Origin: Miniphocaeibacter sp012841535
Lineage (GTDB): Bacteria; Bacillota; Clostridia; Tissierellales; Peptoniphilaceae
NCBI RefSeq assembly: GCF_049274025.1
Contig: NZ_JBASRV010000059.1
DNA length: 40,627 bases
Strand: one strand, 5' to 3'
Below the pieces are notes generated by a model. It was not told the DNA's origin. It searched no databases and was given only the letters and a program-made list of their open reading frames with translations. Each line of letters opens with the position of its first letter. The stretch's first letter is position 1. Shown one piece after another: positions 32,362 through 40,395 of the stretch. Position numbers and translations under genes: made by a program.

Positions 32362-33498
32362 ATGCAAGAATTTGCTATGAAGACCAAAATATATATGGGG
32401 ACAGCTTCCTTAGAAAAACTAAAGGACTTAGATTTAGAAAATACCTTTATAATCTGTGATCCATTTATGGAAAAATCAGGAAAAATAAATACTATTACTT
32501 CAATTTTAAAAGAAAGAAATATAAATTATTCAGTATTTTCAAAAATAGTACCTAATCCTACTATAGATATAGTAGCACAGGGACTTGAGGAGATGAAAAG
32601 AATTAACCCAACAACGGTAATTGCTTTTGGAGGTGGCTCAGCAATTGATTCAGCTAAAGCCATTTGTAAAGTATATGAAGAAATTAATAATTTTGAAAAG
32701 ATGTTGTTAATTGCTATACCAACTACAAGCGGAACTGGTAGTGAAGTTACAGAATTTTCTGTAATAACCGATCCGAAGTTAAAAGTAAAATATGCCTTGG
32801 TTGATGAGGAAATGTTGCCAGATATTGCTATACTAGATTCTCAATTTACAGTTTCCGTACCAAGTAATATAACAGCAGATACTGGAATGGATGTACTTAC
32901 TCATGCAATAGAAGCTTATGTTTCAACTAAATCAGGAGATTTTTCAGATGCTTTTGCAGAAAAGGCCATAAAACTAGTTAATAAATATTTAATTGATGTT
33001 GTTAAAGATGGCTCCAATATTAAGGCTAGAGAACATATGCACAATGCTTCAGCTATGGCAGGTATTGCCTTTAATGCTGCTTCCTTAGGAATTTGTCATA
33101 GTATGGCACATTCATTAGGAGGGCGATTTAATCTTTCCCATGGAAGAATAAATGCCATGCTCTTACCCTATATTATTAGTTACAATGCTGGTTTAGAAGA
33201 AGATAATGAAAACTCTACTTTAGATAGATACGTTGAAATTTCTAAATTAATGGGAATTAGTCATGGTACAAAAAAAGCAACAGTACATGGATTAATAAGA
33301 GAAATTAGAAAGATTATGAAAAAAATAGGAATTCCCCTATCAATAAAAGAAACAAATATAGACTTAGAAGAATATAGAAATTCTATAAAGGAAATGGCTA
33401 AAAATGCCTTAAAGGACAATTGCACTATAACAAATCCAAGACAAGCATCAGAAGAGGATATAGAAAAAATATATCTGCGATTATTAAATGGTGCGTAA
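32362..33498 (+). CDS. cutO: Iron-dependent alcohol dehydrogenase (acetaldehyde to ethanol)
   Basis: A 378-residue group III alcohol dehydrogenase. The NAD site GGGSAIDSAKAI and PTTSGTGSEVTEF are present, and the metal ligands can be read as Asp in ITADTGMDVLTHAIEAY with its His, and His in GICHSMAHSLGG and SHGRINAM. EutG/PduQ/CutO enzymes reduce acetaldehyde to ethanol and recycle NADH to NAD inside the compartment for the aldehyde dehydrogenase. AAAGGAGGGATGAA ribosome site. No obvious extra targeting helix at either end. Confidence 0.93.
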   Translation: MQEFAMKTKIYMGTASLEKLKDLDLENTFIICDPFMEKSGKINTITSILKERNINYSVFSKIVPNPTIDIVAQGLEEMKRINPTTVIAFGGGSAIDSAKAICKVYEEINNFEKMLLIAIPTTSGTGSEVTEFSVITDPKLKVKYALVDEEMLPDIAILDSQFTVSVPSNITADTGMDVLTHAIEAYVSTKSGDFSDAFAEKAIKLVNKYLIDVVKDGSNIKAREHMHNASAMAGIAFNAASLGICHSMAHSLGGRFNLSHGRINAMLLPYIISYNAGLEEDNENSTLDRYVEISKLMGISHGTKKATVHGLIREIRKIMKKIGIPLSIKETNIDLEEYRNSIKEMAKNALKDNCTITNPRQASEEDIEKIYLRLLNGA

Positions 33499-33499
33499 A

Positions 33500-34042
33500 A
33501 TGAAATTTTTAACAGAAAATGATTTACGTATTATTGAAAAAAAAGAAGGTCTTAGTAATTTCACCCTTAAGGAAGGGATGAAATTAACTCCAAGTGCTAG
33601 AGGATATTTAATAGATAAGGGCTATAGGTTTAATAGTGGCAACAAAAGGCAAAAAAAGCTCCTTAATAAAAATGAGGAATTTAAAAGTGAACTAAATTTA
33701 TTAGAGGCGGAATTTTTAAAAACAGCTCAATTATTATTAAAATATAATAAATTAATTGCAAAGGAAATATTTGACTATAGCAAGTATATTAAAACAATGA
33801 ATTTAAATGAAGATGAAAGATTTGATTGTAGAATTTATTTTAAAAATACATCTTGTGAGGAAAAAAATATAAGTATTGACTTTGATGATTTGCAGACTGA
33901 AAATGGAAAACTAATTGTTGAGTTAAATTATTTAAAATCACTACTGAAAAATAATTTAGATATATTTAAAGAGGAAGCTCCAATTATTAATGGAATAATT
34001 TATAGACTTACAGAAATAATAGATTTACTTTTAGGGGGATAG
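33500..34042 (+). CDS. EutT-like protein without the adenosyltransferase Cys motif
   Basis: A 180-residue protein. The N-terminal about 40 residues (MKFLTENDLRIIEKKEGLSN, then LKEGMKLTPSARGYLIDKGY) match the start of EutT/PduO-type cobalamin adenosyltransferases. The rest is helical (about 55-180) and keeps the hydrophobic pattern, but the EutT metal motif (CC-x2-C) is absent; only two separated Cys occur, in CRIYFKNTSCEEK. CutC needs no B12, so an adenosyltransferase role is unlikely and a compartment-assembly role is more plausible (inference). I prefer ATG 33500; an ATG at 33488 lies inside the dehydrogenase gene. Confidence 0.7.
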   Translation: MKFLTENDLRIIEKKEGLSNFTLKEGMKLTPSARGYLIDKGYRFNSGNKRQKKLLNKNEEFKSELNLLEAEFLKTAQLLLKYNKLIAKEIFDYSKYIKTMNLNEDERFDCRIYFKNTSCEEKNISIDFDDLQTENGKLIVELNYLKSLLKNNLDIFKEEAPIINGIIYRLTEIIDLLLGG

Positions 34043-34044
34043 AA

Positions 34045-34890
34045 ATGTCAAAAGAAAAATCAATTATTGATATTTGTAACAAGGATATACAGGAATTTGA
34101 GAATGTAATAAAAAAACCTAAAAAGTCTAAAAGTAATACATATTATTGTGGAGTTGATTTAGGTACTGCTTGTGTTGTTATTACTGTACTAGATGAAAAT
34201 AAAAGAACTGTAGCAGGTGCCTACAAATATGCAGATGTTGTAAAAGACGGAATGATAGTGGACTATATAGGAGCAGTAGATATAGTTCGGGAATTAAAGG
34301 AAGAGTTAGACAATAAATTAGAAACGGAATTAATTTATGCTGCAGCAGCAATACCACCAGGAACAGATGGATTAGATGCAGGAACAATAAAAAATGTAGT
34401 TCAGGGGGCAGGCTTTGAAATTACAGCAATAGTAAACGAGCCTACAGCAGCTAATGAAGTATTAAAGATAGAAAATGGTGCCATAGTTGACATAGGTGGA
34501 GGAACAACGGGGATTTCCATATTTAAAGATGGAAAGGTTGAGAAGGTTATAGATGAAGCAACAGGGGGAACTCATTTTTCTTTAGTAGTTGCAGGAGCTT
34601 ATAAATTATCTTATGAGGAAGCGGAAATTTATAAAAGAAATAAAAACAACCATGATGAGTTAATAGTTACTTTAAAACCTGTAGTAGAGAAAATTTCAAA
34701 GATTATAGTAGATAGTATTGAAGGCTATGGTGTTAATGAAATTTATTTAGTTGGAGGAAGTAGCTGTTTAAAGGGAATAGAAAAGATTATTCAAAAGAAA
34801 ACAGGTATTCCTACATATAAACCTATAAACCCGATTTTTGTAACACCAATAGGAATTGCTAGAAATTGCACAGAACAAATTATTTCTTAG
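34045..34890 (+). CDS. eutJ: EutJ-like chaperone-type protein
   Basis: A 281-residue actin/Hsp70-fold protein: phosphate-1 motif YCGVDLGTACVVI, connect-1 NEPTAANEVL, phosphate-2 GAIVDIGGGTTGIS and adenosine motif YLVGGSSCLKGIE. EutJ has an Hsp70-like nucleotide-binding domain without the peptide-binding domain; its role in the compartment is thought to be assembly or reactivation. The roughly 30-residue N-terminal extension before the core is rich in Lys and Asp. It is two bases after the EutT-like gene. Confidence 0.9.
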   Translation: MSKEKSIIDICNKDIQEFENVIKKPKKSKSNTYYCGVDLGTACVVITVLDENKRTVAGAYKYADVVKDGMIVDYIGAVDIVRELKEELDNKLETELIYAAAAIPPGTDGLDAGTIKNVVQGAGFEITAIVNEPTAANEVLKIENGAIVDIGGGTTGISIFKDGKVEKVIDEATGGTHFSLVVAGAYKLSYEEAEIYKRNKNNHDELIVTLKPVVEKISKIIVDSIEGYGVNEIYLVGGSSCLKGIEKIIQKKTGIPTYKPINPIFVTPIGIARNCTEQIIS

Positions 34891-34898
34891 GAGATTGT

Positions 34899-35195
34899 AT
34901 GAATTATAGATTTATAAAATCACCATCTAAAGCAACTATTGATATTTTAAACCGACGAAAAGGTTCGAAGGAAAATATAGATTTTAAAAATATAGATGCT
35001 GTTGGATTGGTACAAGGAAAACTAATAGACATTATATATGCATCGGATATTGCAGAAAAATCTGCTGGTGTAATAGTAGAGGAAATAAAGGGTAGCTGTC
35101 CACAGAATATAATTGTAATAGCGATTTTTGGAGACACATCTTCGGTAGAAGTTGCTTTAGAAAACATTAAAAGAAGTGAAAAGGGAGATTTTTAA
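34899..35195 (+). CDS. Divergent BMC-domain protein
   Basis: A 98-residue protein with a roughly 35-residue basic N-terminal arm (MNYRFIKSPSKATIDILNRR) followed by a divergent BMC domain: IDAVGLVQGKLIDIIYASDIA, VIVEEIKGSCPQ and FGDTSSVEVALENIK. The GLVTVxVRGD core of normal tiles is replaced by NIIVIAIFGDTSS. ATG 34899 follows TTAGGAG. It may be a special hexamer or an interior or assembly factor. It precedes the vertex protein gene, with which its transcript is tightly packed. Confidence 0.75.
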   Translation: MNYRFIKSPSKATIDILNRRKGSKENIDFKNIDAVGLVQGKLIDIIYASDIAEKSAGVIVEEIKGSCPQNIIVIAIFGDTSSVEVALENIKRSEKGDF

Positions 35196-35196
35196 A

Positions 35197-35460
35197 ATGC
35201 TATTTGGGAAATTAATAGGAAATATTTGGGCTACTAGAAAAGCGGAGTCTTTAAATGGTTATAAATTAATGATTGCTGAAATTATTGCTGGAAGTAAGGC
35301 GGGTGAAGAAATAATTGTAGCAGATGTTATTGGTGCAGGAATAGGAGATAAGGTAATAATAACAACAGGCTCCTCAGCTAGAAAGATGATGGAGAATGAT
35401 GAACTACCAATAGATGCAGCTGTAGTTGGCATTGTAGATGAAGATTTTAAAGAAAAATAA
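35197..35460 (+). CDS. eutN: Pentameric BMC vertex protein (EutN/CcmL family)
   Basis: An 87-residue protein with the BMC-P signature FGKLIGNIWATRKAESLNGY, a central IVADVIGAGIGDKVIITTGSSAR and the end VDAAVVGIVDE-type helix (here PIDAAVVGIVDEDFKEK). Pentamers cap the vertices of the icosahedral shell. I chose ATG 35197, the usual family start, after AAGGGAG; an in-frame GTG at 35176 is inside the preceding gene. It is the only vertex gene in the locus. Confidence 0.93.
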   Translation: MLFGKLIGNIWATRKAESLNGYKLMIAEIIAGSKAGEEIIVADVIGAGIGDKVIITTGSSARKMMENDELPIDAAVVGIVDEDFKEK

Positions 35461-35486
35461 CCTGTTATATGTAGAAAGGAATAGCT

Positions 35487-36068
35487 ATGAAACGATTAAT
35501 ATGTGCTGATAATGTAGAAGAATTAGTTTCTCATAGCACAAATAGTATCTATATCGATAAAAATACTATTATTACTCCTTCTGCAGTAGATAAAGCCGAA
35601 ACATTAGGGATTGAAATAATATATAGGAAAAAAACAAAAGAAGAAAATAGTATTATGAATAGCGAAAAAATATATACACTATTAAAAAAGTTAATAGATA
35701 ATAATATGCTAGCAGACCTATTTCCTAAATTTGATTATTGGGAACACGAAAATGGCTTTAAACTTATAAAAGGTAATACTGTGAAAATGAGTATTTTAGA
35801 TGAAACAAAAAATGGTGAAAAAATATTTGTTAAGGAATTAATTAAATCAAAAGAAGGACAATTAAAAGCAGGTTTAATTGAAATAGAAAACTCAACCTAT
35901 AGTAAAAAAATAGAAGAAAATCAAGTTAACTACATTATAGAGGGAGAGTTAAAAGTAAAAATAGATAATGAAGAATATTTATGTAAACAAGGGGATATAG
36001 TATATTTTCCTAAAAATACAAAAGTAAAAATAAATGGTAAAACAAAAATGTTTTTCGCCAAATGTTAA
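35487..36068 (+). CDS. eutQ: EutQ-like protein with C-terminal cupin
   Basis: A 193-residue protein. Residues 1-45 are the EutQ/EutT N-terminal module (RLICADNVEEL, TIITPSAVDKAETLGI). A linker with the amphipathic helix MNSEKIYTLLKKLIDNN (about 57-73) follows, and then a cupin (about 85-193) with ENQVNYIIEGELKVKI and KQGDIVYFPKNTKV. EutQ has been linked to acetate kinase activity and assembly in ethanolamine compartments. The internal helix resembles a shell-targeting peptide. AAAGGAATAG ribosome site. Confidence 0.85.
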   Translation: MKRLICADNVEELVSHSTNSIYIDKNTIITPSAVDKAETLGIEIIYRKKTKEENSIMNSEKIYTLLKKLIDNNMLADLFPKFDYWEHENGFKLIKGNTVKMSILDETKNGEKIFVKELIKSKEGQLKAGLIEIENSTYSKKIEENQVNYIIEGELKVKIDNEEYLCKQGDIVYFPKNTKVKINGKTKMFFAKC

Positions 36069-36091
36069 TCTGAAATTGTAAGGAGAATTAT

Positions 36092-36676
36092 ATGCAGGCA
36101 ATTGGACTAATAGAAACAAAAGGCTTAATTGCATCAATAGAAGCAGCTGATTCTATGTTAAAAGCTGCCGATGTAAGACTAATAAAAAAGGAAAAAGTTA
36201 CAGGTGGGATTACAACTATAATAGTCGAAGGAGATGTAGGAGCTGTAAAAGCAGCAGTAGATGCAGGAGCTGCAGAAGTATGTAAATTAGGTGAAAATTT
36301 TTTACGCTCTAAACATGTTATAGCTAGACCTAGTGACGAATTAGAACTAATAGTTGATAAAAAAACTGTAAAACAAGAAAATACAGAGGATTTCTCTAAA
36401 GAAAAGACCATAGAAGAAAAAGAAGAAGTTAAAGAAGAAAAGAAAGTAGAAGATGAAAAAAATAATAAACTAGATAACCTATTAAAAGAAAAAGGGAAAG
36501 AAGAAGCAATTTCCGAAATTAAAAACTTGAAGGTTTCTGAAATAAGGTTATTAGTTAAGGAAATACCTGATTTTAAAATGGAAAACAAGAAGTTTTCAAA
36601 ATTAAATAAGGAACAATTAATTGAAGAAATAGAAAAATACTATACAAGGAGGGATTTAGAAGATGGAAAACTATGA
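36092..36676 (+). CDS. BMC-H shell protein fused to a charged linker and C-terminal helical domain
   Basis: A 194-residue protein. Residues 1-88 are a normal BMC domain (AIGLIETKGLIASIEAADSM, EGDVGAVKAAVDAG, VIARPSDEL). Residues about 90-135 are a Lys/Glu-rich linker. Residues about 136-190 form helices with two similar motifs, NLKVSEIRLLVKEI and KLNKEQLIEEIEKYY, the pattern of SAP/Rho-N-like small helical domains. EutK and PduK are also BMC domains with C-terminal extensions, so this may tether cargo or nucleic acid. AAGGAG precedes ATG 36092; the end overlaps the dehydrogenase gene by 14 bases. Confidence 0.88.
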   Translation: MQAIGLIETKGLIASIEAADSMLKAADVRLIKKEKVTGGITTIIVEGDVGAVKAAVDAGAAEVCKLGENFLRSKHVIARPSDELELIVDKKTVKQENTEDFSKEKTIEEKEEVKEEKKVEDEKNNKLDNLLKEKGKEEAISEIKNLKVSEIRLLVKEIPDFKMENKKFSKLNKEQLIEEIEKYYTRRDLEDGKL

Positions 36677-38207
36677 TTATGATCTCCAATCCTTACAAGA
36701 AGCAAGGAATTTAGTTAGAAATGCAAAAAAGGCTTCTAAGGAAATTTATAATTTTACCGAAGAACAAGTGGATAAAATAATTATAAATATGGTTTTGGCA
36801 GCTGAAGAAAATGCAGAAATACTTGCAAGAATGGCAGTTGAAGAAACTGGTTTTGGAAATGTAGCAGATAAAACATTTAAAAACTTAGCAGCCTCAAAGC
36901 TTTTATATGATGATATTAAGGATTTAAAAACCATAGGGATTATAGGAGAGGATAAGGAAAAAAGAACAATAGATGTTGCTGAACCAGTAGGTGTTGTAAT
37001 GGGAATAATACCATCAACTAATCCAACATCAACAGCAATATTTAAAGCGATTATTGCCTTAAAGTCTAGAAATGCTATTGTATTTTCTCCACATCCTGCA
37101 GCTGTTAAGTGTACATTAAAAGCAGCTGAAATAATGAATAGGGCAGCTGAAGAAGCAGGAGCTCCAAAGGGAATAATTAGTTGTGCTTCAATGCCTACAT
37201 TACAAACAACTAATGAATTAATGAAGGCAGAAGAAGTTGCAATAATTATAGCAACCGGAGGTCCAGGAATGGTTAAGGCTGCTTATAGTGCAGGAAAACC
37301 AGCAATTGGAGTAGGAGCAGGGAACTCTCCAGCATATATAGAAAAAACAGCTGATGTAAAAGAGGCTGTAGAAATGATTATAGCAAGTAAGACTTTTGAC
37401 TATGGAACTATTTGTGCATCTGAACAATCGATAATTTGTGAAGAATCCAATTATGATGAAGTAGTTAGGGAATTTAAAAGACAAGGTGGATACTTTTTAA
37501 CTAAAGAGGAAACGGACAAGGTATGTAATGTAATTTTTAAAAATGGACATATGATGAATGCTAAATTTGTAGGTAGACAGGCTACTGTAATTGCAAAAGC
37601 AGCAGGAATAAACGTTCCAGAAAATACTAAGGTTTTAATAGGGAAACAAGATGGAGTTGGAGAAAAGTATCCCCTATCATATGAAAAACTTACAACTGTT
37701 TTAGGTTTCTACACAGTAAAAGATTGGAAAGAAGCTTGTGAATTAAGTATAGACCTACTACAAAACGGAATAGGACACACAATGAGTATCCATACTAGAG
37801 ATGATGACATGGTATTGAAATATTCAATAAAACCGGCTTCACGTATACTTGTAAATACAGGCGGAAGTCAAGGAGGAACAGGTATTTCAACAGGCTTACC
37901 AACTTCCTTTACCCTTGGTTGTGGTACTTATGGAGGAAGTTCAGTTTCTGAAAACATAAGTCCAAAGCATTTAATTAATGTGAAAAAAGTGGCTTATGGA
38001 ATTAAGGATTGTAGAAACATGGAAATTCCTAATTCAAATATAAGAAAAACTTGTAGTATTAATAATAAAAACGACCTAAACTTAAGTCCAGCAGAAATAG
38101 CTGCGTCCTATAGTAATAAGAGCCATGAAGGTATTTGTAGCGAGGGAAAAAATAATAATCTTGAAGACTTGGTTCGTGAAATAATTTTATCAATTAATAA
38201 TAAGTAG
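36663..38207 (+). CDS. cutF: CoA-acylating acetaldehyde dehydrogenase (active form)
   Basis: A 514-residue enzyme of the EutE/PduP/CutF group. It has EPVGVVMGIIPSTNPT, the cofactor-site segment IIATGGPGMVKAAYSAGKPA, catalytic Cys251 in FDYGTICASEQ, and RILVNTGGSQGGTGIS. It oxidises acetaldehyde with CoA and NAD to acetyl-CoA. The C-terminal about 75 residues extend beyond the catalytic fold, with several Cys and an ending NNLEDLVREIILSINNK that looks like an encapsulation helix. It starts at ATG 36663 after CAAGGAGG, within the preceding gene. It is colinear with the dead paralogue at 27025-28437. Confidence 0.93.
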   Translation: MENYDYDLQSLQEARNLVRNAKKASKEIYNFTEEQVDKIIINMVLAAEENAEILARMAVEETGFGNVADKTFKNLAASKLLYDDIKDLKTIGIIGEDKEKRTIDVAEPVGVVMGIIPSTNPTSTAIFKAIIALKSRNAIVFSPHPAAVKCTLKAAEIMNRAAEEAGAPKGIISCASMPTLQTTNELMKAEEVAIIIATGGPGMVKAAYSAGKPAIGVGAGNSPAYIEKTADVKEAVEMIIASKTFDYGTICASEQSIICEESNYDEVVREFKRQGGYFLTKEETDKVCNVIFKNGHMMNAKFVGRQATVIAKAAGINVPENTKVLIGKQDGVGEKYPLSYEKLTTVLGFYTVKDWKEACELSIDLLQNGIGHTMSIHTRDDDMVLKYSIKPASRILVNTGGSQGGTGISTGLPTSFTLGCGTYGGSSVSENISPKHLINVKKVAYGIKDCRNMEIPNSNIRKTCSINNKNDLNLSPAEIAASYSNKSHEGICSEGKNNNLEDLVREIILSINNK

Positions 38208-38216
38208 GGAAAATAT

Positions 38217-38855
38217 ATGGACAATTTTGAAGAAGCATTAAAAATTTTAGTATACGGTTTAGAAAATAACAATTTAAATATGAAGGATGACTCTATTCCT
38301 GTTGGAATATCCAATAGACATGTTCATTTGTCAAAGGAGGATTTAGAAACTCTCTTTGGAAAGGGATATGAATTAACAAAATTAAAGGATTTATCTCAGC
38401 CGGGACAATATGCAGCAAAAGAAACAGTAATAATTTGTGGGCCTAAAGGAGCAATAGAAAAAGTTAGAATATTAGGAGCAACAAGGGAAAAAACTCAAAT
38501 AGAAATATTAGCTGGGGACTGTTTTAAATTAGGTATAAAAGCAGAGCCTAGATTGTCAGGAAAGCTTGATAACACTCCAGGACTAACTATTATAGGTAGC
38601 CAAGGCTCAGTACAAACCGAAAATGGTCTTATTATTGGTCAAAGGCATATACATATGTTGCCGGAAGATGCAGATAAATTAAATGTAAAAGATGGGGAAA
38701 ATGTAAGTATAAAAATTGAAGGAATACGCTCTGGAGTATTGGACAATGTAATAGTAAGAGCTGTTGAAAATTCAGCATTGGAATGTCACCTAGACATGGA
38801 GGAAGCCAATGCAATGGGATTAGATTCAAAATCAAAAATAAAAATTATTAAATAA
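38217..38855 (+). CDS. pduL: Phosphotransacylase (PduL type)
   Basis: A 212-residue PduL enzyme. The first about 20 residues (MDNFEEALKILVYGLENN) are an amphipathic lumen-targeting helix. Two zinc/active-site signatures follow, PVGISNRHVHLS and IIGQRHIHM, and ECHLDMEEANAMGL is at the end. It converts acetyl-CoA and phosphate to acetyl phosphate and CoA, regenerating CoA inside the compartment and yielding ATP through acetate kinase elsewhere. In choline loci it is often called CutH. It lies nine bases after the dehydrogenase gene. Confidence 0.94.
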   Translation: MDNFEEALKILVYGLENNNLNMKDDSIPVGISNRHVHLSKEDLETLFGKGYELTKLKDLSQPGQYAAKETVIICGPKGAIEKVRILGATREKTQIEILAGDCFKLGIKAEPRLSGKLDNTPGLTIIGSQGSVQTENGLIIGQRHIHMLPEDADKLNVKDGENVSIKIEGIRSGVLDNVIVRAVENSALECHLDMEEANAMGLDSKSKIKIIK

Positions 38856-38881
38856 ATTTTAAATTTACAAGGAGGAAAAAA

Positions 38882-39160
38882 ATGAAATTTGACGCTTTAG
38901 GAATGGTTGAAACAAGAGGATTAGTAGGATCAATAGAGGCAGCTGACGCAATGGTGAAGGCAGCTAATGTAACATTATTAGGAAAAGAAACCATAGGTGG
39001 AGGACTTGTTACCGTTATGGTAAGAGGAGATGTAGGAGCTGTAAAAGCAGCAACAGATGCAGGAGCAGCAGCTGCTGAAAGAGTTGGGGAATTAGTATCT
39101 GTTCATGTTATACCAAGACCTCATGGCGAAGTTGAAACAATTTTACCAGAAACAAAATAA
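38882..39160 (+). CDS. Hexameric BMC shell protein (BMC-H), near copy of the first shell gene
   Basis: A 92-residue BMC domain: ALGMVETRGLVGSIEAADAM, GLVTVMVRGDVGAVKAATDAG and VIPRPHGEVE. It differs from the 24767-25054 protein at about nine positions and lacks its AEK tail. AAGGAGGA ribosome site. It is the last gene of the operon, followed by two hairpins. The close similarity implies duplication of an abundant tile, or gene conversion between the operon ends. Confidence 0.95.
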   Translation: MKFDALGMVETRGLVGSIEAADAMVKAANVTLLGKETIGGGLVTVMVRGDVGAVKAATDAGAAAAERVGELVSVHVIPRPHGEVETILPETK

Positions 39161-39162
39161 AA

Positions 39163-39207
39163 CTATTTTAAAAGAGAGCATTTTTCTAAAATGCTCTTTT
39201 AAAATAG
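39163..39207 (+). terminator. Terminator hairpin of the choline operon
   Basis: Left arm 39163-39181 and right arm 39191-39207 pair over about 17 bp with a two-base bulge, ending in AAAATAG rather than a clean T-run. It lies three bases after the last shell gene. Confidence 0.7.
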
Positions 39208-39235
39208 CTCATAATAAAAAAGAATATCAAAAGAT

Positions 39236-39263
39236 AAAGGACCTACTGCAAAGTAGGTCCTTT
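39236..39263. terminator. Second hairpin, GCAA tetraloop
   Basis: Perfect 12-bp stem AAAGGACCTACT/AGTAGGTCCTTT (39236-39247 with 39252-39263) with a GCAA tetraloop. It is very stable but has only a short T-tract, and could be a back-up terminator or processing stop. Confidence 0.65.
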
Positions 39264-39340
39264 AATAATATTATTGAATTATGAAAAAAGAGATATTATT
39301 AGGTGTCTCTAATTTTCCACTGAAGATATTTATAACCTAA

Positions 39341-40185
39341 AGGTCACACGGTGGCTTTTCAGTATCAGCCAAAATGATATCAGACATAACAGATGTAGTT
39401 TTAGAAGAATTAGAGCAGTGGCAAACTAGACCTTTAGAAAAATGTTATGCTTTTATGTTTGTTGACTGCATGTATGTAACTGTAAGAAACAATTATGAAG
39501 CAAAAGAGTATGCTGTATATACAATTTTAGGAGTTAATCTTAAGGGTAATAAAGAAATTCTAGGGATCTGGTTAGCTGAAAATGAAAGCAAAAACCAGTG
39601 GATGCAAATATTTGATGAATTAAAAACAAGAGGTGTAGAAGATGTATTCTTCATATCTATGGACGGGGTTAGTGGATTAGAAAGCGATGCAAAATCAATA
39701 TTTCCTAAGGCTGCGGTTCGAAGGTGTACCGTTCATTTAGTTAGAAATTCTTTAATCTATATTCCAACAAAAGAGTATAAAAAGTTTACAAGATCTCTAA
39801 AGAAAGTTTATGGTGCTCCTAGCTTAAAGTCTGCTAAAAATGTCTTTGATAAATTGACTAGAGAATATAGTTCTTATTCTGGAGCCATTGATGTTTGGAC
39901 TCGAAATTGGAAACATGTGGAACAATTATTTGATTACGGTTCAGATATTAGAAAGGTTATTTACACAACCAACGCTATAGAAGCCATTCATTCAAGTTTT
40001 AGAAAAGTTACAAAAAAAGAGCATTTCCTAGTGAAAATGCTCTTTTAAAAGTATTATATTTACGTATTTTGGAATTGCAAAATAAATGGGGAAATGGCAC
40101 TATTCGTAATTGGTCTATGGTTTTAAATCAATTATTAATTGATGATAAAATTTCAGAAAGATTACGAAAATATGCTAATTTTTAA
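39341..40185 (+). pseudogene. IS256-family transposase, 5'-truncated and frameshifted
   Basis: Homology begins at about 39341 (GGFSVSAKMISDITD); a normal IS256-type transposase has about 150 more residues before this. Catalytic residues can be read: Asp in MFVDCMYV, Asp in ISMDGVSG and Glu in TNAIEAIHSSFRK. At the A7 run 40012-40018 the frame is lost, and the frame one base back continues with AFPSENALLKVLYLRI to a stop at 40183-40185. An extra A would restore it. A 12-bp perfect hairpin (40015-40046) overlaps the shift. The element's right end may be the ACTTACACACTTAACTTGAC sequence near 40198-40217. Confidence 0.85.
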
Positions 40186-40395
40186 AATACAAAAAACTAC
40201 TTACACACTTAACTTGACAATCCCAATTTTTTATAGCTTGAAATAATAAATATAAATCATATATTGTTTATTACTTTAATTATACTAATTAATTTTAAAG
40301 TTAGCTTATAAATCTTAAAATGACAAATCAGGAGTATTCATAATTTAAATTAAAATCAATTAAATATATGTTGAATTGCAATAATAATTGCAACA
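40186..40395. other. Junction between two insertion sequences
   Basis: No gene is seen. The first 40 bases resemble the right terminal region of an IS256-family element (TTACACACTTAACTTGACAA). About 140 bases of AT-rich sequence follow, then TTGCAATAATAATTGCAA (palindrome, 40375-40392) just outside the IS30-type gene, probably part of that element's terminal repeat. Confidence 0.5.

Noticed and set aside
36088..36588. Long minus-strand reading frame opposite the BMC fusion gene
   Set aside because: It is the low-complexity Ser/Phe-rich antisense of a Lys/Glu-rich coding region, with no ribosome site or homology.
24767..39160. Ethanolamine (eut) or propanediol (pdu) operon
   Set aside because: No EutBC, PduCDE, EutA or EutL genes; the signature enzyme is CutC/CutD. 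Eut-like names only reflect shared shell and accessory families.
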